Source: Paulownia fortunei
Taxonomy: Eukaryota > Streptophyta > Magnoliopsida > Lamiales > Paulowniaceae
Length of the DNA stretch: 64,000 nt
Assembly: GCA_019321725.1 (NCBI GenBank)
Contig: CM033116.1
Coordinates: forward strand, 6,652,841 to 6,716,840
Direction: 5' to 3'
The notes beneath the pieces were generated by a model. That model searched no databases and was not told the DNA's origin. It was given only the letters and a program-made list of their open reading frames with translations. Of the stretch, positions 1-11,889 are shown piece after piece (position 1 is the stretch's first letter; each line of letters starts with the position of its first letter). Position numbers and translations under genes: made by a program.

Positions 1-354
1 ACGGATGGATTATACAAAGGGGGACCATCAACAATCAATTAATTAAGCCAAGTTTAAGACGAATCCTGTATTAATCGTTTGAAGGCTCAACTTGTTATAT
101 TATACTTAGAAAGAGAACATGAACATGCCTTTAGACCTCTCTTTTTCCATTGTGAGAAAAAAGTTGAAATGAATTGGTATGGATGCTCACTATTTGTTGT
201 TTAAATAATGAGTGGAGCAGAGCAGAATAATTATGCACAAGCAAAATATGCAGCAGTATTGTGATAGAAGCATCCAAGAATTGTGATGACTTAAGCCCAA
301 AACTACTGAATTTCAGATAATGAAAAAATATCCATTTTAACAATGAATTTTTAC

Positions 355-1021
355 CTGAAGCTGTTTGTTGGTGCCTCTGCCATCCTTCCTTTAACCCCAT
401 CATCTCCATAGTAATAATCTTCACTTTCAGAAGAGATCACTGCCTTCCTTTTCCTAACACTCGCGACAACTACACGTACCAAGCTCATGAATGGGCTCCC
501 CTGTGGCTTGTCACGATAATAATACCGACTCCCAACCAAGAATATGGCTAATCCCAGCAAGTTAGCTGCTATGCATATGCCAAACCCCCAAGCCCAGCTC
601 AAATTGTCTTCAACATACACAATTCCTGTGGCAGATATAAAAGAAGAAAAATACAAGGTGAAGAAACACCAATTAAAATAAGTAGACTGGTGCTTGAGTT
701 TAGTGAACTGGTTGGCTCCCATTGTTGCCAGGGTGAATCGTGTGCCCCCTAGCCCGATGGAGGCCAGAGTCAGAGCCGCAAATAATACTGCATATTGGAT
801 CCCTGATGGGGTGGCACAAAAACTTGAGCCAGTTTCACAATCAGAGGGCCTCAAGCCATCTAGTGTCACTGTAAGCACCAGAAGAATCAGACCCTGTAAG
901 GAAATAACCTTGGTCACATAGTAACAGAAAAACAGAATACATGGATTCACGTATTGAATAACAACTTCATTTGAAAGTTTAAACTGTTAGAGATGAGAAT
1001 CATGTAATATTTAATTACTCT

Positions 1022-1061
<40 letters not shown>

Positions 1062-1535
1062 AGGTTTTTCTGTGATGATGTGTACCAGTAAAGAGATGAG
1101 AGAGGAGATCCAGATGACAGAGAAACAGCCCAGGAATGAATCAGCAACAATGGCTCCTATGACAGGGAAAAAGTTGGTGCAGCCAATGACCACATTGTTA
1201 ATTTGGGCAGCATTGATGCTCTTTATGTTGAATTCCTGGATCAAGAATACTATTAGGTTGTTCATCCACCCGCCTGCTGCGAGTGTCAGTCCGGCGACAG
1301 TTGCTGTTTCCAAAGCACCAAATGAATATTGCATTATATTTCTAGAGCAAGATTGGAAACAAAGGTACGTACAAGTTCATTGTGTGTGTGTGTGGAGAGT
1401 AGACAGTAGAGAGCAAAGACCTATGATGAAGGGGGTGGTGGTCCAGCCACCTCGTCTGCGGTATGCGGTGGGTGGTGGCGGTGCTTCTCCATCTCCGGAG
1501 ATTGAAGTGTTTCCACCAGCATGCAAAGCAGCCAT
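355..1535 (-). CDS. NRT1/PTR family (NPF2-like) transporter, 5' exons, partial
   Basis: Multi-pass plasma- or organelle-membrane transporter of the proton-coupled nitrate/peptide family; the exact substrate cannot be read from sequence. Three exons are placed by splice sites and homology: exon 1 at 1421-1535 (starts MAALHAGG, ends GGWTTTPFII plus one base), exon 2 at 1086-1303 (TVAGLTLAAGGWMNNL, then a segment with QINNVV and PVIGAIVADSF), exon 3 at 355-893 (LDGLRPSDCE, then the family signature ASIGLGGTRFTLATMGANQF, FNWCFF, RDKPQGSPF, ending PTNSF). Joining exons 1 and 2 across a phase-1 intron gives PFII-A-TVAGLTL, which fits the family. About 290 residues are present of the usual 550-600; exon 3 ends at a GTAAAAA donor and the large last exon must lie left of base 1. 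All three exons are open and well conserved, so the gene looks intact as far as seen. The NPF2 assignment (NAXT/NPF2.7-like) is from remembered family features. The start is the first ATG in frame with the conserved RRGGWTT block. Confidence 0.88.
1025..1058. repeat. (TA)n microsatellite in NPF intron 2
   Basis: Uninterrupted TA dinucleotide run, about 17 units, lying some 27 bp inside intron 2 from its GT donor (1084-1085). Likely to vary in length between individuals. Confidence 0.9.
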
Positions 1536-1636
1536 ATATGTTCTTGTGCTGTTGAAGCCACTTCTGGTGCTTTTATAAGGTACGTACCGTCCAGGCTAGT
1601 GGGAAGCGTTTTTCCACTTGACCAATGCCAAAGGGG

Positions 1637-1645
1637 TTATATAAA
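1637..1645 (-). promoter_or_regulatory. Probable TATA box of the NPF gene
   Basis: Read on the minus strand this is TTTATATAA, about 100 bp upstream of the ATG at 1535. It would leave a 5' leader of roughly 70 nt. A second TATAAAA-like run at about 1570-1577 is too close to the ATG to be preferred. The assignment is by position and motif only. Confidence 0.4.
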
Positions 1646-1649
1646 GGGT

Positions 1650-3000
1650 GGGGTTGGGCTCGTTTGAATATTACTTATAAGTCAAGTGTTTCTATATTTA
1701 TCATATAAAATGCACTTTACGAAACCAAAAGTACAAGTTGTTACACTGTGTGATTATATAATATTTGATTTGGATTAATAAAAAATGAATTAAGAATTTA
1801 TTCTTGCTTTGTGCCCGATCTTCCAAGGTTAAAAGATCTTACACTTGTGTGTTACACTCATTTCGTTTATGATTAATGTTTGATCTTCTAACACTTAACT
1901 ATTTCTTCGGGAATAAGGTTCCCACCACTTATGTGGTTAGTGAAAGTTGATAGGTTTTGAAGAAAAATTCTTGTAATCAAAATTTAAGATGTCTTTCTTG
2001 CTCATGTATAATATTCTATATACTATTTGCATTTGTCGATATCGTGAATACCATTGTGAAAGAATTAAATTAAATTGTAATTAGATAACACAAAATTAAA
2101 ATAAACTTGACTATAGTCTAAAAACGGTGTCAATTGGCTGAGATGACAAATTGGTCCGACCAAGCGATATCAAGAATGGATGTGCTACTTTTCTGTATGT
2201 GACACCTTTAGTTTCTTAGGTCTTAAAATTCCTCTAAGACTTGATGAGATGGAAGAATATGAGGCTAACAATTTTGATTTCAGTGCAGAAATTCCCCAGC
2301 AGTATTCTTGGTATTGGCAACATTCACAAAGCCCACAAGTTAAATATTATGTTAAATTTCCAAGGCGGTCTTGATTGTCGGATTAAATTAAATATTATGT
2401 ATATGAATGATACACTCAATTTAAACCTAACTCAAATAACAAAATTCTAAACCCCACAAGACATGCTTATTACGTTTCGGGCTTAAATTCCACTAAAAGG
2501 ATATTAATTGTCTAAATTTTATACTTGTTTCATTAATAATCAGATTTTATCCATTATTAATCTTTCTACATAAATAGTCATTGATATAACTGATGATAGC
2601 AAAATGTTGTTGGACCTATATACGTCCAATTCTGTGCACTGGAATTTAATAATTTAGGATAGCAAAATATTGTTGGACCTATAGGTCCAATTCTGCTTAA
2701 GGTCTATTATGCATACATCAACCTTCACAATTTTATTTAAGATTCTTCAGTTTTTTTTTTTTTTTTTGTTTGTCTACAATCATGTAATCCCTGTTTCCCT
2801 TCTTTTTCCTTTTTTCGACTCAAAGACCTGTTTACTCTACCTAATATACTGATGGAACCAGATACAACACGCGTATGTTGATAAGTTTAGGACATCATGA
2901 ATTTTAATTAAATGCTAAACTTTGTCTCATATATTTTTATTAGATTTTTTACTTAGTATTTTGCCACAAACTAGGGAGGTATATATTGTTTCTCACTTTC
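1650..3000. other. Intergenic AT-rich DNA, no gene seen
   Basis: No exon-like reading on either strand. It contains two copies of a roughly 38-bp direct repeat at 2595-2634 and 2658-2695, each holding an inverted GGACC...GGTCC core, and a poly-T run near 2750-2767. Confidence 0.6.
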
Positions 3001-3019
3001 TCTATACATGACTATATGT

Positions 3020-4225
3020 GCATGGCTTTGTTGGAAAAACAAAATTCTTACTATAGGTAATTCTCAAGCTTTATTTGGTTGCGTATTTAAATAAAATAAG
3101 AAAATAATCATAAATAAATTAAATGTAGAAGAATATACACAATCTCAATTAGAAAAGTGGGATATAATATCAAATATTCAATTGCACAAATTCATCTCCA
3201 GAGTTTTGAAATTACTCTTAACCAAAATATAGATTTAGCCTAGCATACTTGAAGATAACAAGAAAAATAAAACTAACAACAATAGAAATTCAAGAAATTG
3301 AAAAGAAAATAGGAAAATAAGACGAATTCCCTTGTCGGATTAATCTCCCTTTTAAAACCCTCTTATTCTCTTCTATTTTTGGAAGCTAAAACTCTCTCCA
3401 CTTTTCGTTTTTTTTTTGTGTTAGTTTTCAATGACATCCAAAAAGCTCCATTTATAGTAGGAGGATGCTCAAATTTGCATATACAAATTCACTCCAAATT
3501 CACTTTAAATTCATATGTCCTTCTTGAATTTGAATATTGTTATACATTTTTTTTATGTAATCAGCTGATTTCGGGAAAAATGGCCAATATGAAAATTGTA
3601 GCTTTTTTTATTAGCTTCATTTTTTCAACTTGAATAATTAATTTCAACTATTAGGGAGAAAGTTATGCTTGATTTAAGGAAGTGTGTCAACATACATAAA
3701 TCTTTTCCAATGCAAACATTTAGATGAATTTTCTACTTCTATCAATATTGAATTGGGTCGAGCTTCTAACAACAAAGCTGTAACTCTATTTCTTCACTTT
3801 CAAATGAAGTAAGATTTAGGTCAATAGGATTTTTGAGTATGAAATTATGCCCAAAATACGAAAAATTGCACAAGTCCAAAAATATGCTGATTTTGAATTT
3901 AATGCAAATTCAATAATCACTTACAAAATTCAAGTGATTTCTTGCATATATTTTGATTTATATATAATGGACTTAGACAAAAATAATTATTTTCTTCTAA
4001 TTGTGATGCTTTTTTTATTTAATAAAATATTACCTCCCAATTTGCTCATGAAATTTGTTGTCTTATTTGATTTTATTTTAGCTCATTTTGATCTCTTATT
4101 GTCTATTGATTTCCAAATTCCAATTCAACACAGAACATTAATAAAAATATACTATTTAAAAACAAAATAAGAAAAATATAAAAAAATAATAATATAAAAA
4201 TATAAAAAAATATGCACTTATCATG
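3020..4225. repeat. Possible old retroelement remnant (unclassified)
   Basis: Low-complexity AT-rich sequence with runs recalling the non-coding parts of plant LTR elements; 3770-4100 reads like a repeat arm, and the block ends in an A-rich tract before CACTTATCA at about 4213-4221. No reverse transcriptase, LTR pair or target-site duplication could be identified. The call rests on general resemblance and is weak. Confidence 0.25.
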
Positions 4226-6850
4226 TTTTTTAAAAATCTAATTAATTGATTTGTAAAATTTTGTACAAACTACATAAGGAAGAATTTTTGCTCACAATCT
4301 TGTCAACACCTGTTTTTTTTCATTTTTTTTTCTTTATGTTATAAGATATAAACAGAATTAATTTTACTAATAGTATATGTCACTCTCATCTCTTACTAGG
4401 TGAATCGATTATGTATCTTTTTTTATCAGTGTTCATCTAGATGTTTTTGCTTAGTTTTATAAATATTATTTTATTTGTAATATGTCACCGTCTTTTGTAA
4501 AGCTTACTAATTTTTATTTTTATTTTGTAAATTTTGAGAGAAACAAACTATTTAAGTCATAAAAAACATAGGATAGTAAAATACTATACTAATTAAAAAT
4601 GAATATAAAATAGAAAATTGGGAGAGCAGGCTTAAATAGTTTAATTTGTTTTCATTTGTGAGAAAAATAAATTAAGTCAACACAGTGGTTCCTTTACCAA
4701 TGTGAAAACAGCCATATCAATCCTGGTTAGAAACCGAAAAGGGTCTATTATTATTCGTGCTTCCACCAAGAACCCCAACAGTGCCCCTTCTCAACTCAGT
4801 TAAATAGGAAAAAGTCATTTTTTAAACAGACTCCTTATAGATCCAACACCTGTCATTATACTAAAAATTATAATAGATAACAATAGCCTAATTCAAATAT
4901 TTAGACCTTCACAACAATTCAAATGTTTCAATTATGGTTTGTAAGCCCACGCCTCAAATCTCCATCACAAAGATTTGTTTTTTTTATAAGATAAAAGTTA
5001 GGTCGGATAAAGACTCGATATGACCACACAACCAGACAATTATCATTGTAAACATTATTATGGTCGATGCAAAGGCAAAATCCATCAAACAAGCGTGGCC
5101 ACTTTAGAAGCTCATGAAAAATCCTAAAAAAATGGAGGCTAAAACATATTGAAAGTGTAATATTACAATATTTATTTAATTTGAAACAATACAATTTTGG
5201 AGATATGATCTCTCAAAATTCTCACTATTTTGCTTCACCTCTGGGTTTTCTGACAGTGCGATCTCTCTCAAATTGCCTTGCTTCTGGTGCTGAAGACATG
5301 ACTATTTGTAGACTCATTCAGCCGGCTTATGTTAGGTACACATTGGATCAATTAATACAAAAGTTTAGCACCAAACAAAAGTGAGTTTAGTGGCCATTAT
5401 CCATGCTAAGTGACTGCATTAAGTTGAGCAATTTGATGAAGTGGGTGACAGGTGCAATCTAGTAACCTTGGTTAATTATGCTCCATGATTTGTTATTAGT
5501 GCACCACAAAAATGAATTACAAATTAGTGTTTTAACAATAATAACACACCTCCATCTTCCCAACTCTCTTAATTATCCAATTAATAGTAAAACACACTCT
5601 TTCAGGTCTTCTAAACTTTGGTGAAAATGGTTAGTACAAAAGATGTCCCAACTTCTTCCACTAATTGGTTTGCCTCCTCCAGATTAAAGATTAAGCGGTC
5701 TGAGGATTCAGATATTTGCCGGTAAGAAATCTCATGCCCACAAGCTGGTGCTCTCGCCTTGAATCCTCTGCACTCCAATCTCAATTTCTGCTCATCCAAA
5801 TGAGCATGAAATGGTTGTTAAGGACAATGAATCTGAGATGGTTAAGGTTAAATCTGTTTGTTGTTCTTATGCTTATGCTTTTTTTGTTCGTAAAGAAAAA
5901 AAACTTTTATTCTTCTTCTGCTTTCGTTTCATGTAGTCATTTCTGTTCAACACACTCTTACTCACTTCATATGCAAAAATGCACTTCATAAGAATGTTCA
6001 TACTCTTAGTTTAATTTGTGCTTGTTGCATCCTTTGATGATAATCTTTTCTACTGCAACTATTATTGATGCTGCTATTTTTCGTATGGTGGGATAATGAA
6101 CAAACTGTTAGGACTTAGGAGAACCTTGTGTTGTTCCAGACAAGTCATCCGATATCTAAGTTAGTAAATATTCAAAAGAATAAGTATTAATTCAAAATGT
6201 GAAATAAAATATGAACTATTTAAACATGTTTATTTTTGGGACATGGACTTTTGACATAATATAAGTCTCATGGGCTTATTACTTTATCATTCAGATGTTT
6301 TGTATCTTCGAGCCGCTTAGCCTCTAATAGGATTTGTGTTATCAACTCACCCTTCGATTTGAGTTAATTATTTGTTGGTTAAAATATACCTTTTAATTTG
6401 AGTTAATTATTTATTGATTAAAATAAAAATAAGATAAATAAATAAAATAAAGTAAATGAAAATTTAATTGATGTATGGAATCTGAAAAATTGTCATTGAT
6501 ATACTCAGAGCTCCTCCAATGATCAGTTGCTGGCAATTTATCTGACGAAAAGATAATTTCTGACTCTGAGTGGATGTATATATAAGGTGTAGATGAGGTA
6601 GTCTTGGCTTGTCGCACTGTCGTGCTTTGCGATGGATCGACACCAGTGGTGGCAAAGTGGGGATGATCTTTTATGACCTGAGATTCCGGGATGATCTGTT
6701 GGAGGATACTGCAACTATCTTCGTGTTTGCCACCGTCTCATTAGTCTCGACTCAAAACCAAACTTCAATCACACGAAACTGCAGCGTAATCAATTCTAAA
6801 GAACTCAAAGCAAAGTCATATGTTTACTCTCAACAAATGTAGTACTTCTT
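4226..6850. other. Intergenic, no recognised gene
   Basis: Several short open frames but none resembles a known protein. One, on the plus strand from an ATG at 5628, runs 32 codons (MVSTKDVPTSS...) and ends at a TAA that overlaps a good GTAAGAA donor, so a spliced first exon is conceivable, but no second exon was found. The stretch 6480-6840 is somewhat less AT-rich and is also unassigned. Confidence 0.4.
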
Positions 6851-6989
6851 CAAGCGAGACAAATGATCACCTTAACTATTTGTCGGAAATTATTTTATTA
6901 TCGAATAAAAATAAATAATTTTAATTTTTTTCTTGATCAAATTGGGACGTTACAAGAATTTTCACAAAATTAATGTAATCGTATGAATT

Positions 6990-8240
6990 AAGTAATTTTA
7001 ATTAGAAAACATAATATGATAGAAATAGTTATTAGCCTTTCTCACCAAATTTCAATATAATTGAATCAGATTCCAAACTCTTTTAATCCAAACTTCCATG
7101 CCAATGTGATTCTGAAGCTTAGGAGAGGAGAATAAAATATTCAACGAGAAGTTAGAGAATTCTTCCTTTTATAATTATTGAATTCCTAATTTCGTAATCC
7201 TCTTCTACCTATAATAGACAAATACCCTTATCTATTATTTTTTACCTTTCTTTTGTAATTATCTAGAATTCATAATTCTAGATAATAATTATAATTATCA
7301 AAATAAATATATCATATTTATTTATTATCCAATAATATTAGATATTCCCCATAATATTTGATATTTATAATTTACAAGGTTTAGAAAATAATTTCCAACA
7401 ACTACAAGTACAATTTAATTTATTACATAAAACCAATTTCAATGTTTAAGAAAGTGAATTGGAGAGTTATGCACCTATAACTACAAGCTCCTATAAATTC
7501 AAATAATTAATTAAATTCTTTAATTAATTCATCCTATTTATTAATTTCAAAATTACTCCACTAAGAAAAATTAGAATTGAACTTTTATAATTATATAATA
7601 ATTTATTCTAATTAACATTAAGTAGTCATTGATATAATCATTACATACGATTTGACCGTCTATAGACGATTCATAATTAAAATTAGATTTTCTATTTTTC
7701 TTTCTAATTATCTTTTGTTCTTTGTGTACAGTTTTAGAATTAACTAATAAAGAAAATTGTCTTTTCATTTCCCGCATAAAGATATGGATTTCATATCTGT
7801 AAATTATATTCGCAACTACCTATCTCATTATAATCCCAAAATACAAGTGTTTAAAAATATTAACCAACAAACTTTTAACGACCAAATTAAGGATCATACT
7901 AAAATAAATAGGAGTTTAAAACCACTCAACATTAAGATCAACCCATATATGATCATCTATAAATATTATTTGAGTTTTCAGAAAATAATGAAATTTATGT
8001 GAAAATTTAAATTATATCTGGTTCAATCCTATATAATTATATTATATAAAATGTCTCTATTATGATGTCACCACTTTAGCAATTCGGATAAGACTATTAT
8101 ATTCTTAATGTCAAAGGACCGCACTAATAATAATTTAATTAAAGACCTCAACTTTAATTAATTTTATTATGGATTAATTTAATTTATTTTCTATAATCTT
8201 AATTCTCTCATATATAACACTTATATATTAAGATTATGGT
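6990..8240. repeat. Probable old LTR-retrotransposon fragment
   Basis: Strongly AT-rich block with clustered phrases such as ATAATTCTAGATAATAATTA (7268-7290 area) and a run at 7940-8230 that recalls LTRs of plant Copia elements. No coding domain, primer-binding site or second LTR was seen, so orientation and superfamily stay open. Confidence 0.3.
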
Positions 8241-8459
8241 TACAAAAATAAATATTTTTTTTTCAATATTTATAAGCATATCAATATGCATAAAAATAAG
8301 TATAAAATATTATTTTATTATTTTAGTAATTAATGTACTATTACATGCCTTTAGGATACTATCCCAACATCATCCTCCTCCCATCTTTTCTATTTTTCCT
8401 CCTATTTTTCCTCCAACTTTTCAGTCCTAGCCCTAATTTAACTGTTCTTTTTTTTTTTA

Positions 8460-8592
8460 AAATTAGTCAGGTACTAGATCGGGTATTCGAGTAGTTTTTA
8501 CTACCCGTTAAACAATCCAGTTATTTACTATCAGCTATCGGGTACCTAAAATCCAATATTTTTAAAGAAAAATCGAATGTCCACCCCTAGTT
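8460..8592. repeat. Short interspersed repeat of the 'GGTATTCGGGTA...CACCCCTAG' kind
   Basis: Contains GGGTATTCGAG, CTACCCG and a terminal CGAATGTCCACCCCTAG, a phrase common at the ends of dispersed plant repeats. Only one copy is evident in the window, so classification is uncertain. Confidence 0.3.
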
Positions 8593-8689
8593 AGAAGATA
8601 AGAGTAACCCGTAAGGCTAATTTGGTCTTTTTAATTTCTTTCAGTCCAATATTGTACTTTTAGGGCGTCTTCGCTTATCCATTTTTCAA

Positions 8690-9030
8690 AACCAATAGTA
8701 AATAATATTGGGCTCATGATATGTCATGGGCCCTTCATCAACCCAAGCAAATAAAATAGATTGAGTCCACGCTTTTTAAGGTATGCTTTCACCTTTTTGT
8801 TAATTTTTTTTTGAAAGGTGAAGGAGTAGATGAAATTCACGCCTTCACCTTTTTTTTTTATTTTTTTTGTTATTATTTATTTATTTATTAGTTTTTTTTA
8901 TTTTTCTAAGTGAGAAATATGCTGATTTTGTATGTAATTGGTGATGTATTATGGTGTTAAGGGGATTTTTAGGAGGCTGATTATATATATAAATAAATTA
9001 TGCAGTATATGACACTAAAGAATATGGGTG
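8690..9030 (+). repeat. Dispersed repeat, left copy of an inverted pair
   Basis: Shares an extended alignable stretch with the reverse complement of 11180-11530. Shared landmarks in order are a GATTGAGTCCAC phrase, hairpins built from AAAGGTGAA/TTCACCTTT, a T-rich tract, AAGTGAGAAATAT, GGGATTTTTAGGAGG and ATAAATAAATTATGCA. The family is unnamed; no coding capacity. Confidence 0.65.
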
Positions 9031-9039
9031 TTTGCAGTT

Positions 9040-9990
9040 TCGTAAATTAACTAAATTAAGCCCAAAAAATCGATACTTATCCAAATCTCAAAAAATATAT
9101 TTGGTATTCAATTTTAATTTTTATAAAAATTTGGTATTTGGTTCAATCTTGATTTTTTAATTTTGGATTATCGAACCATATTGAACATCGAATTATTAAT
9201 TTTATATTCATAGTTTTAATCTATTATTTATTTTTGTACTATTATTTAATTTTTTACTCACCCAAAGTCAAATAAAAACAATATAATTGTATTTTACTAT
9301 TTATTTTTTAACAATTTTTTATTTCTTAACAAACAAGTTAACCCAAATACCAAAAAAAAATTGTGTAATGACCAAATCGATTAATTTGGTTTGTTATTAG
9401 ATATGACATTTTAACATACAAAATTTTCAATTCATAAAATATATTTTTTATATTAAAAACATAAATAATTCAAAAATATTTTTTTAAAATGAAATACCGA
9501 ATCAACTTGACAACTTAATTGAAAAACTTAAGTTGTCAAATTTTGTAAGTCTACGCCTCTTTTGTAGAGGTTTTCATTCGATAAAACCAACACGAACCAA
9601 ATTGAAATTTCAGTAAACTAAAAAGTTTGTAAGCCAAAATATCATACCGAATACGAGATTGAATTAATCAATTTGATTTTGTTATTACTAATTTTTTTTA
9701 GTATTTCGATTAACTGAATTTATTAAAAAATAAAGAATATTAAAAATAAATAAATATTAAAATCACAATTATTTTTTTTATTTTTGTATACAAAAATTAG
9801 ATATAAAAAAAATCGGTATTCAGTACGATTTGACAAACAAAAACTAAAAAAATATCAAAATCGAACTAAATATCAAATTTTTGAAAAAATTAAACCCGAA
9901 TACAAAATTAAATTTTTTGATTTGGTTTTGGTTAGTACCTAATTTTTTATTTCGATTCAGTTTGGTTTTACTATACTGTAAACACTATAC
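9040..9990. repeat. TTGGTTTGG/ACCAAA-rich degenerate repeat
   Basis: AT-rich sequence in which variants of TTTGGT, GGTTTGGTT and their complements recur (9100-9180, 9360-9410, 9580-9600, 9910-9970). It resembles the widespread 'XGGTTTXGGTTT' interspersed repeats of dicot genomes. No ORF or clean terminal repeat was found. Confidence 0.4.
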
Positions 9991-11175
9991 ATTTTGGCCC
10001 CGTGTTGTTTGCTGGATGAAGGTGGATAGACAATTGAATCAGGACAAGTGATTGGTATTCAAGATGCCAACCCCATGACAGATTAATGATCTGGTTTAGT
10101 ATCACTCATTTGAAGGACAAATAATCAGCTCATGCCCCCAACATAGTATAATCTCCAGCTTGGTGCAGAATCCATAAAATCTAAATATATATATCTTTGC
10201 ACCTGAAAATCGAGATACATTGACGAAAATGCCCTTCAAAATGGTATTACCACTCTAATACATATATGGAAGGCCAGATCCCCATCCTTCGTCTTCAGAG
10301 AAGAAACCTTACCTCTCCATGGTAATGTCAAGAATTTGAACAAGGGTGGCCGAATAGAATACTTTCATTTCATAAAACTTGGTATAATTTCTACAATAAT
10401 GTTGTGTTTTGTTTGGACAATATTTGTGTGTATACACACACATATGTGTGTGTAGATCTTGCAAAAATTTATATTTTCTCACCTTTCTTTATTTCCTACA
10501 AACACTGTCAAGAGGTTTTGGTTATCTTCAAAGTATTTGACTTGATCTCCTAAATTGCTGAGAAACAACCAAGCCATTCAGATTTTGTTCTTTTTTTTGG
10601 TACTTTTTTCTTAGATTTGAAATATATAAACTTAATGATGGAATATATTTTGACACTACAAAATCTTTTATTATTGATGGATATATATTTTTATTTTTAT
10701 TTTTTGATATATATTATATATGTTATTTACTTGACGTCAACACACGTTAATGATTTATTAGAGTAGAGTGTTCTATCCCAATTTTTTTCATCTTATTCTG
10801 ATTATGATTTTCTTTTAATTTTATCTGGATCTGTTTAATTTGGACAAAAAATGTATTTTTCATTTTCAAAACATTTTCTATTGATTTTCAGTCAAAATAA
10901 TGGAGCTTCTGATGTTAGAGGAAAGGCGTCACAGGCTCACAGCTTGGTCAAGAAATAATTTGGCTAATGAGGTTTGAATGCAACAAGTTTTGACCTTTTA
11001 TTAAGGGGGTAATTAAGACTTTTTCTGTACTATCCTAAATAATCCCCTATTACAAATAAAAAATTGTTACTATCTCATTTTGTGGATTTTCAGTCATCCA
11101 ATCCAAATATATAAAAATTGTAATCATATTTTATCGGTCAATTTTATTAATTTCGTCCACAAATCCAAATTAGCC
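9990..11175. other. Non-repetitive intergenic block, possible gene relic
   Basis: 10000-10400 has more balanced base composition than its surroundings and holds an ATG at 10319-10321 directly followed by GTAATG (donor-like). A TTTTCAG acceptor-like site at about 10885-10891 is followed by a 26-codon frame MELLMLEERRHRLTAWSRNN... (10901-10978). These could be remains of a small spliced gene, but no homology is recognised. Confidence 0.25.
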
Positions 11176-11179
11176 CCTT

Positions 11180-11416
11180 AGCGTCACATAGTGCATAATT
11201 TATTTATATACATAACTAACCTCCTAAAAATCCCTATATCACCGTAAGACATCACTCAATACAAACATTATCACTATATTTCTCACTTAAAAAATTAAAA
11301 AAAATTAAAAAAACAAAAAAAAAACAATGAAAGTGTGGATGGAGTCCACATCACCTTTTTTAAAAAATAAAATAAAATAAAATGAAAAGGTGAAGCCGAT
11401 TATATCCACACTTCAC

Positions 11417-11451
<35 letters not shown>

Positions 11452-11530
11452 CATACATATATAAATTATAAGAGGTGTGGATTGAGTCCACCCCTTCAAG
11501 AAAGCATGGATTTAGTTCATATCTTATCCA
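11180..11530 (-). repeat. Dispersed repeat, right copy of the inverted pair
   Basis: Reverse-oriented relative of 8690-9030, with the same landmarks in inverse order and its own (TA)n tract at about 11421-11447. Terminal GTGTGGATTGAGTCCACC forms a hairpin-like palindrome. Substitutions and indels between the copies are many, so the insertions are old or independent. Confidence 0.65.
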
Positions 11531-11687
11531 AATTTTGAAACTCCCCCAATTTTACGGTAATCATGTAATTTTTTTAAATTTATAATAAATAGTTAAAAAT
11601 TTAAATAAAATAATTGGTTGAGTTTTGAAAACTATATATTAATTTTCTACTTGTGCCAGTAAGGAACATATGAAAAATTAGAAGATG

Positions 11688-11870
11688 CTTGCCCCCGGGG
11701 TACAGTTCAACTGGTGGATCAATAACATGTTTCTCGCTTCTAGCGGTAGGGTGGGAGTTCGAATTTTGGTGGGATCTGCGGCTGAATTTCGGTATGTAGC
11801 AATTACTGTGCTGTCAGTGGAACCTGCGAACGGAATTTGGTATGAAGCAATCACTTAAAAAAAAATAAAA
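11688..11870 (+). mobile_element. tRNA-derived SINE with target-site duplication
   Basis: The head looks like a tRNA gene: an A-box-like TACAGTTCAACTGGT at 11701-11715 and a B-box GAGTTCGAATT at 11755-11765, about 40 bp apart. A non-tRNA body of roughly 75 bp follows, then an A-rich tail (11856-11878). A 15-bp direct repeat flanks the unit: AAAAATTAGAAGATG at 11673-11687 and AAAAATTAAAAGATG at 11871-11885, one mismatch, as expected of LINE-mediated insertion. The repeat includes A-rich bases, so its exact 5' limit is uncertain, but the shared AGATG supports it. The body has an internal near-duplication around GGAATTTGGTATGAAGCAAT and AATTTCGGTATGTAGCAATT. Confidence 0.75.
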
Positions 11871-11889
11871 AAAAATTAAAAGATGGATA

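Noticed and set aside
1072..1578. 168-codon plus-strand frame over the NPF exons
   Set aside because: It is the antisense shadow of NPF exons 1 and 2, which match the transporter family on the minus strand.
11701..11770. Stand-alone tRNA gene
   Set aside because: A and B boxes are present but the arms do not pair as a cloverleaf, and the unit has a poly-A tail and flanking duplication, so it is a SINE head.
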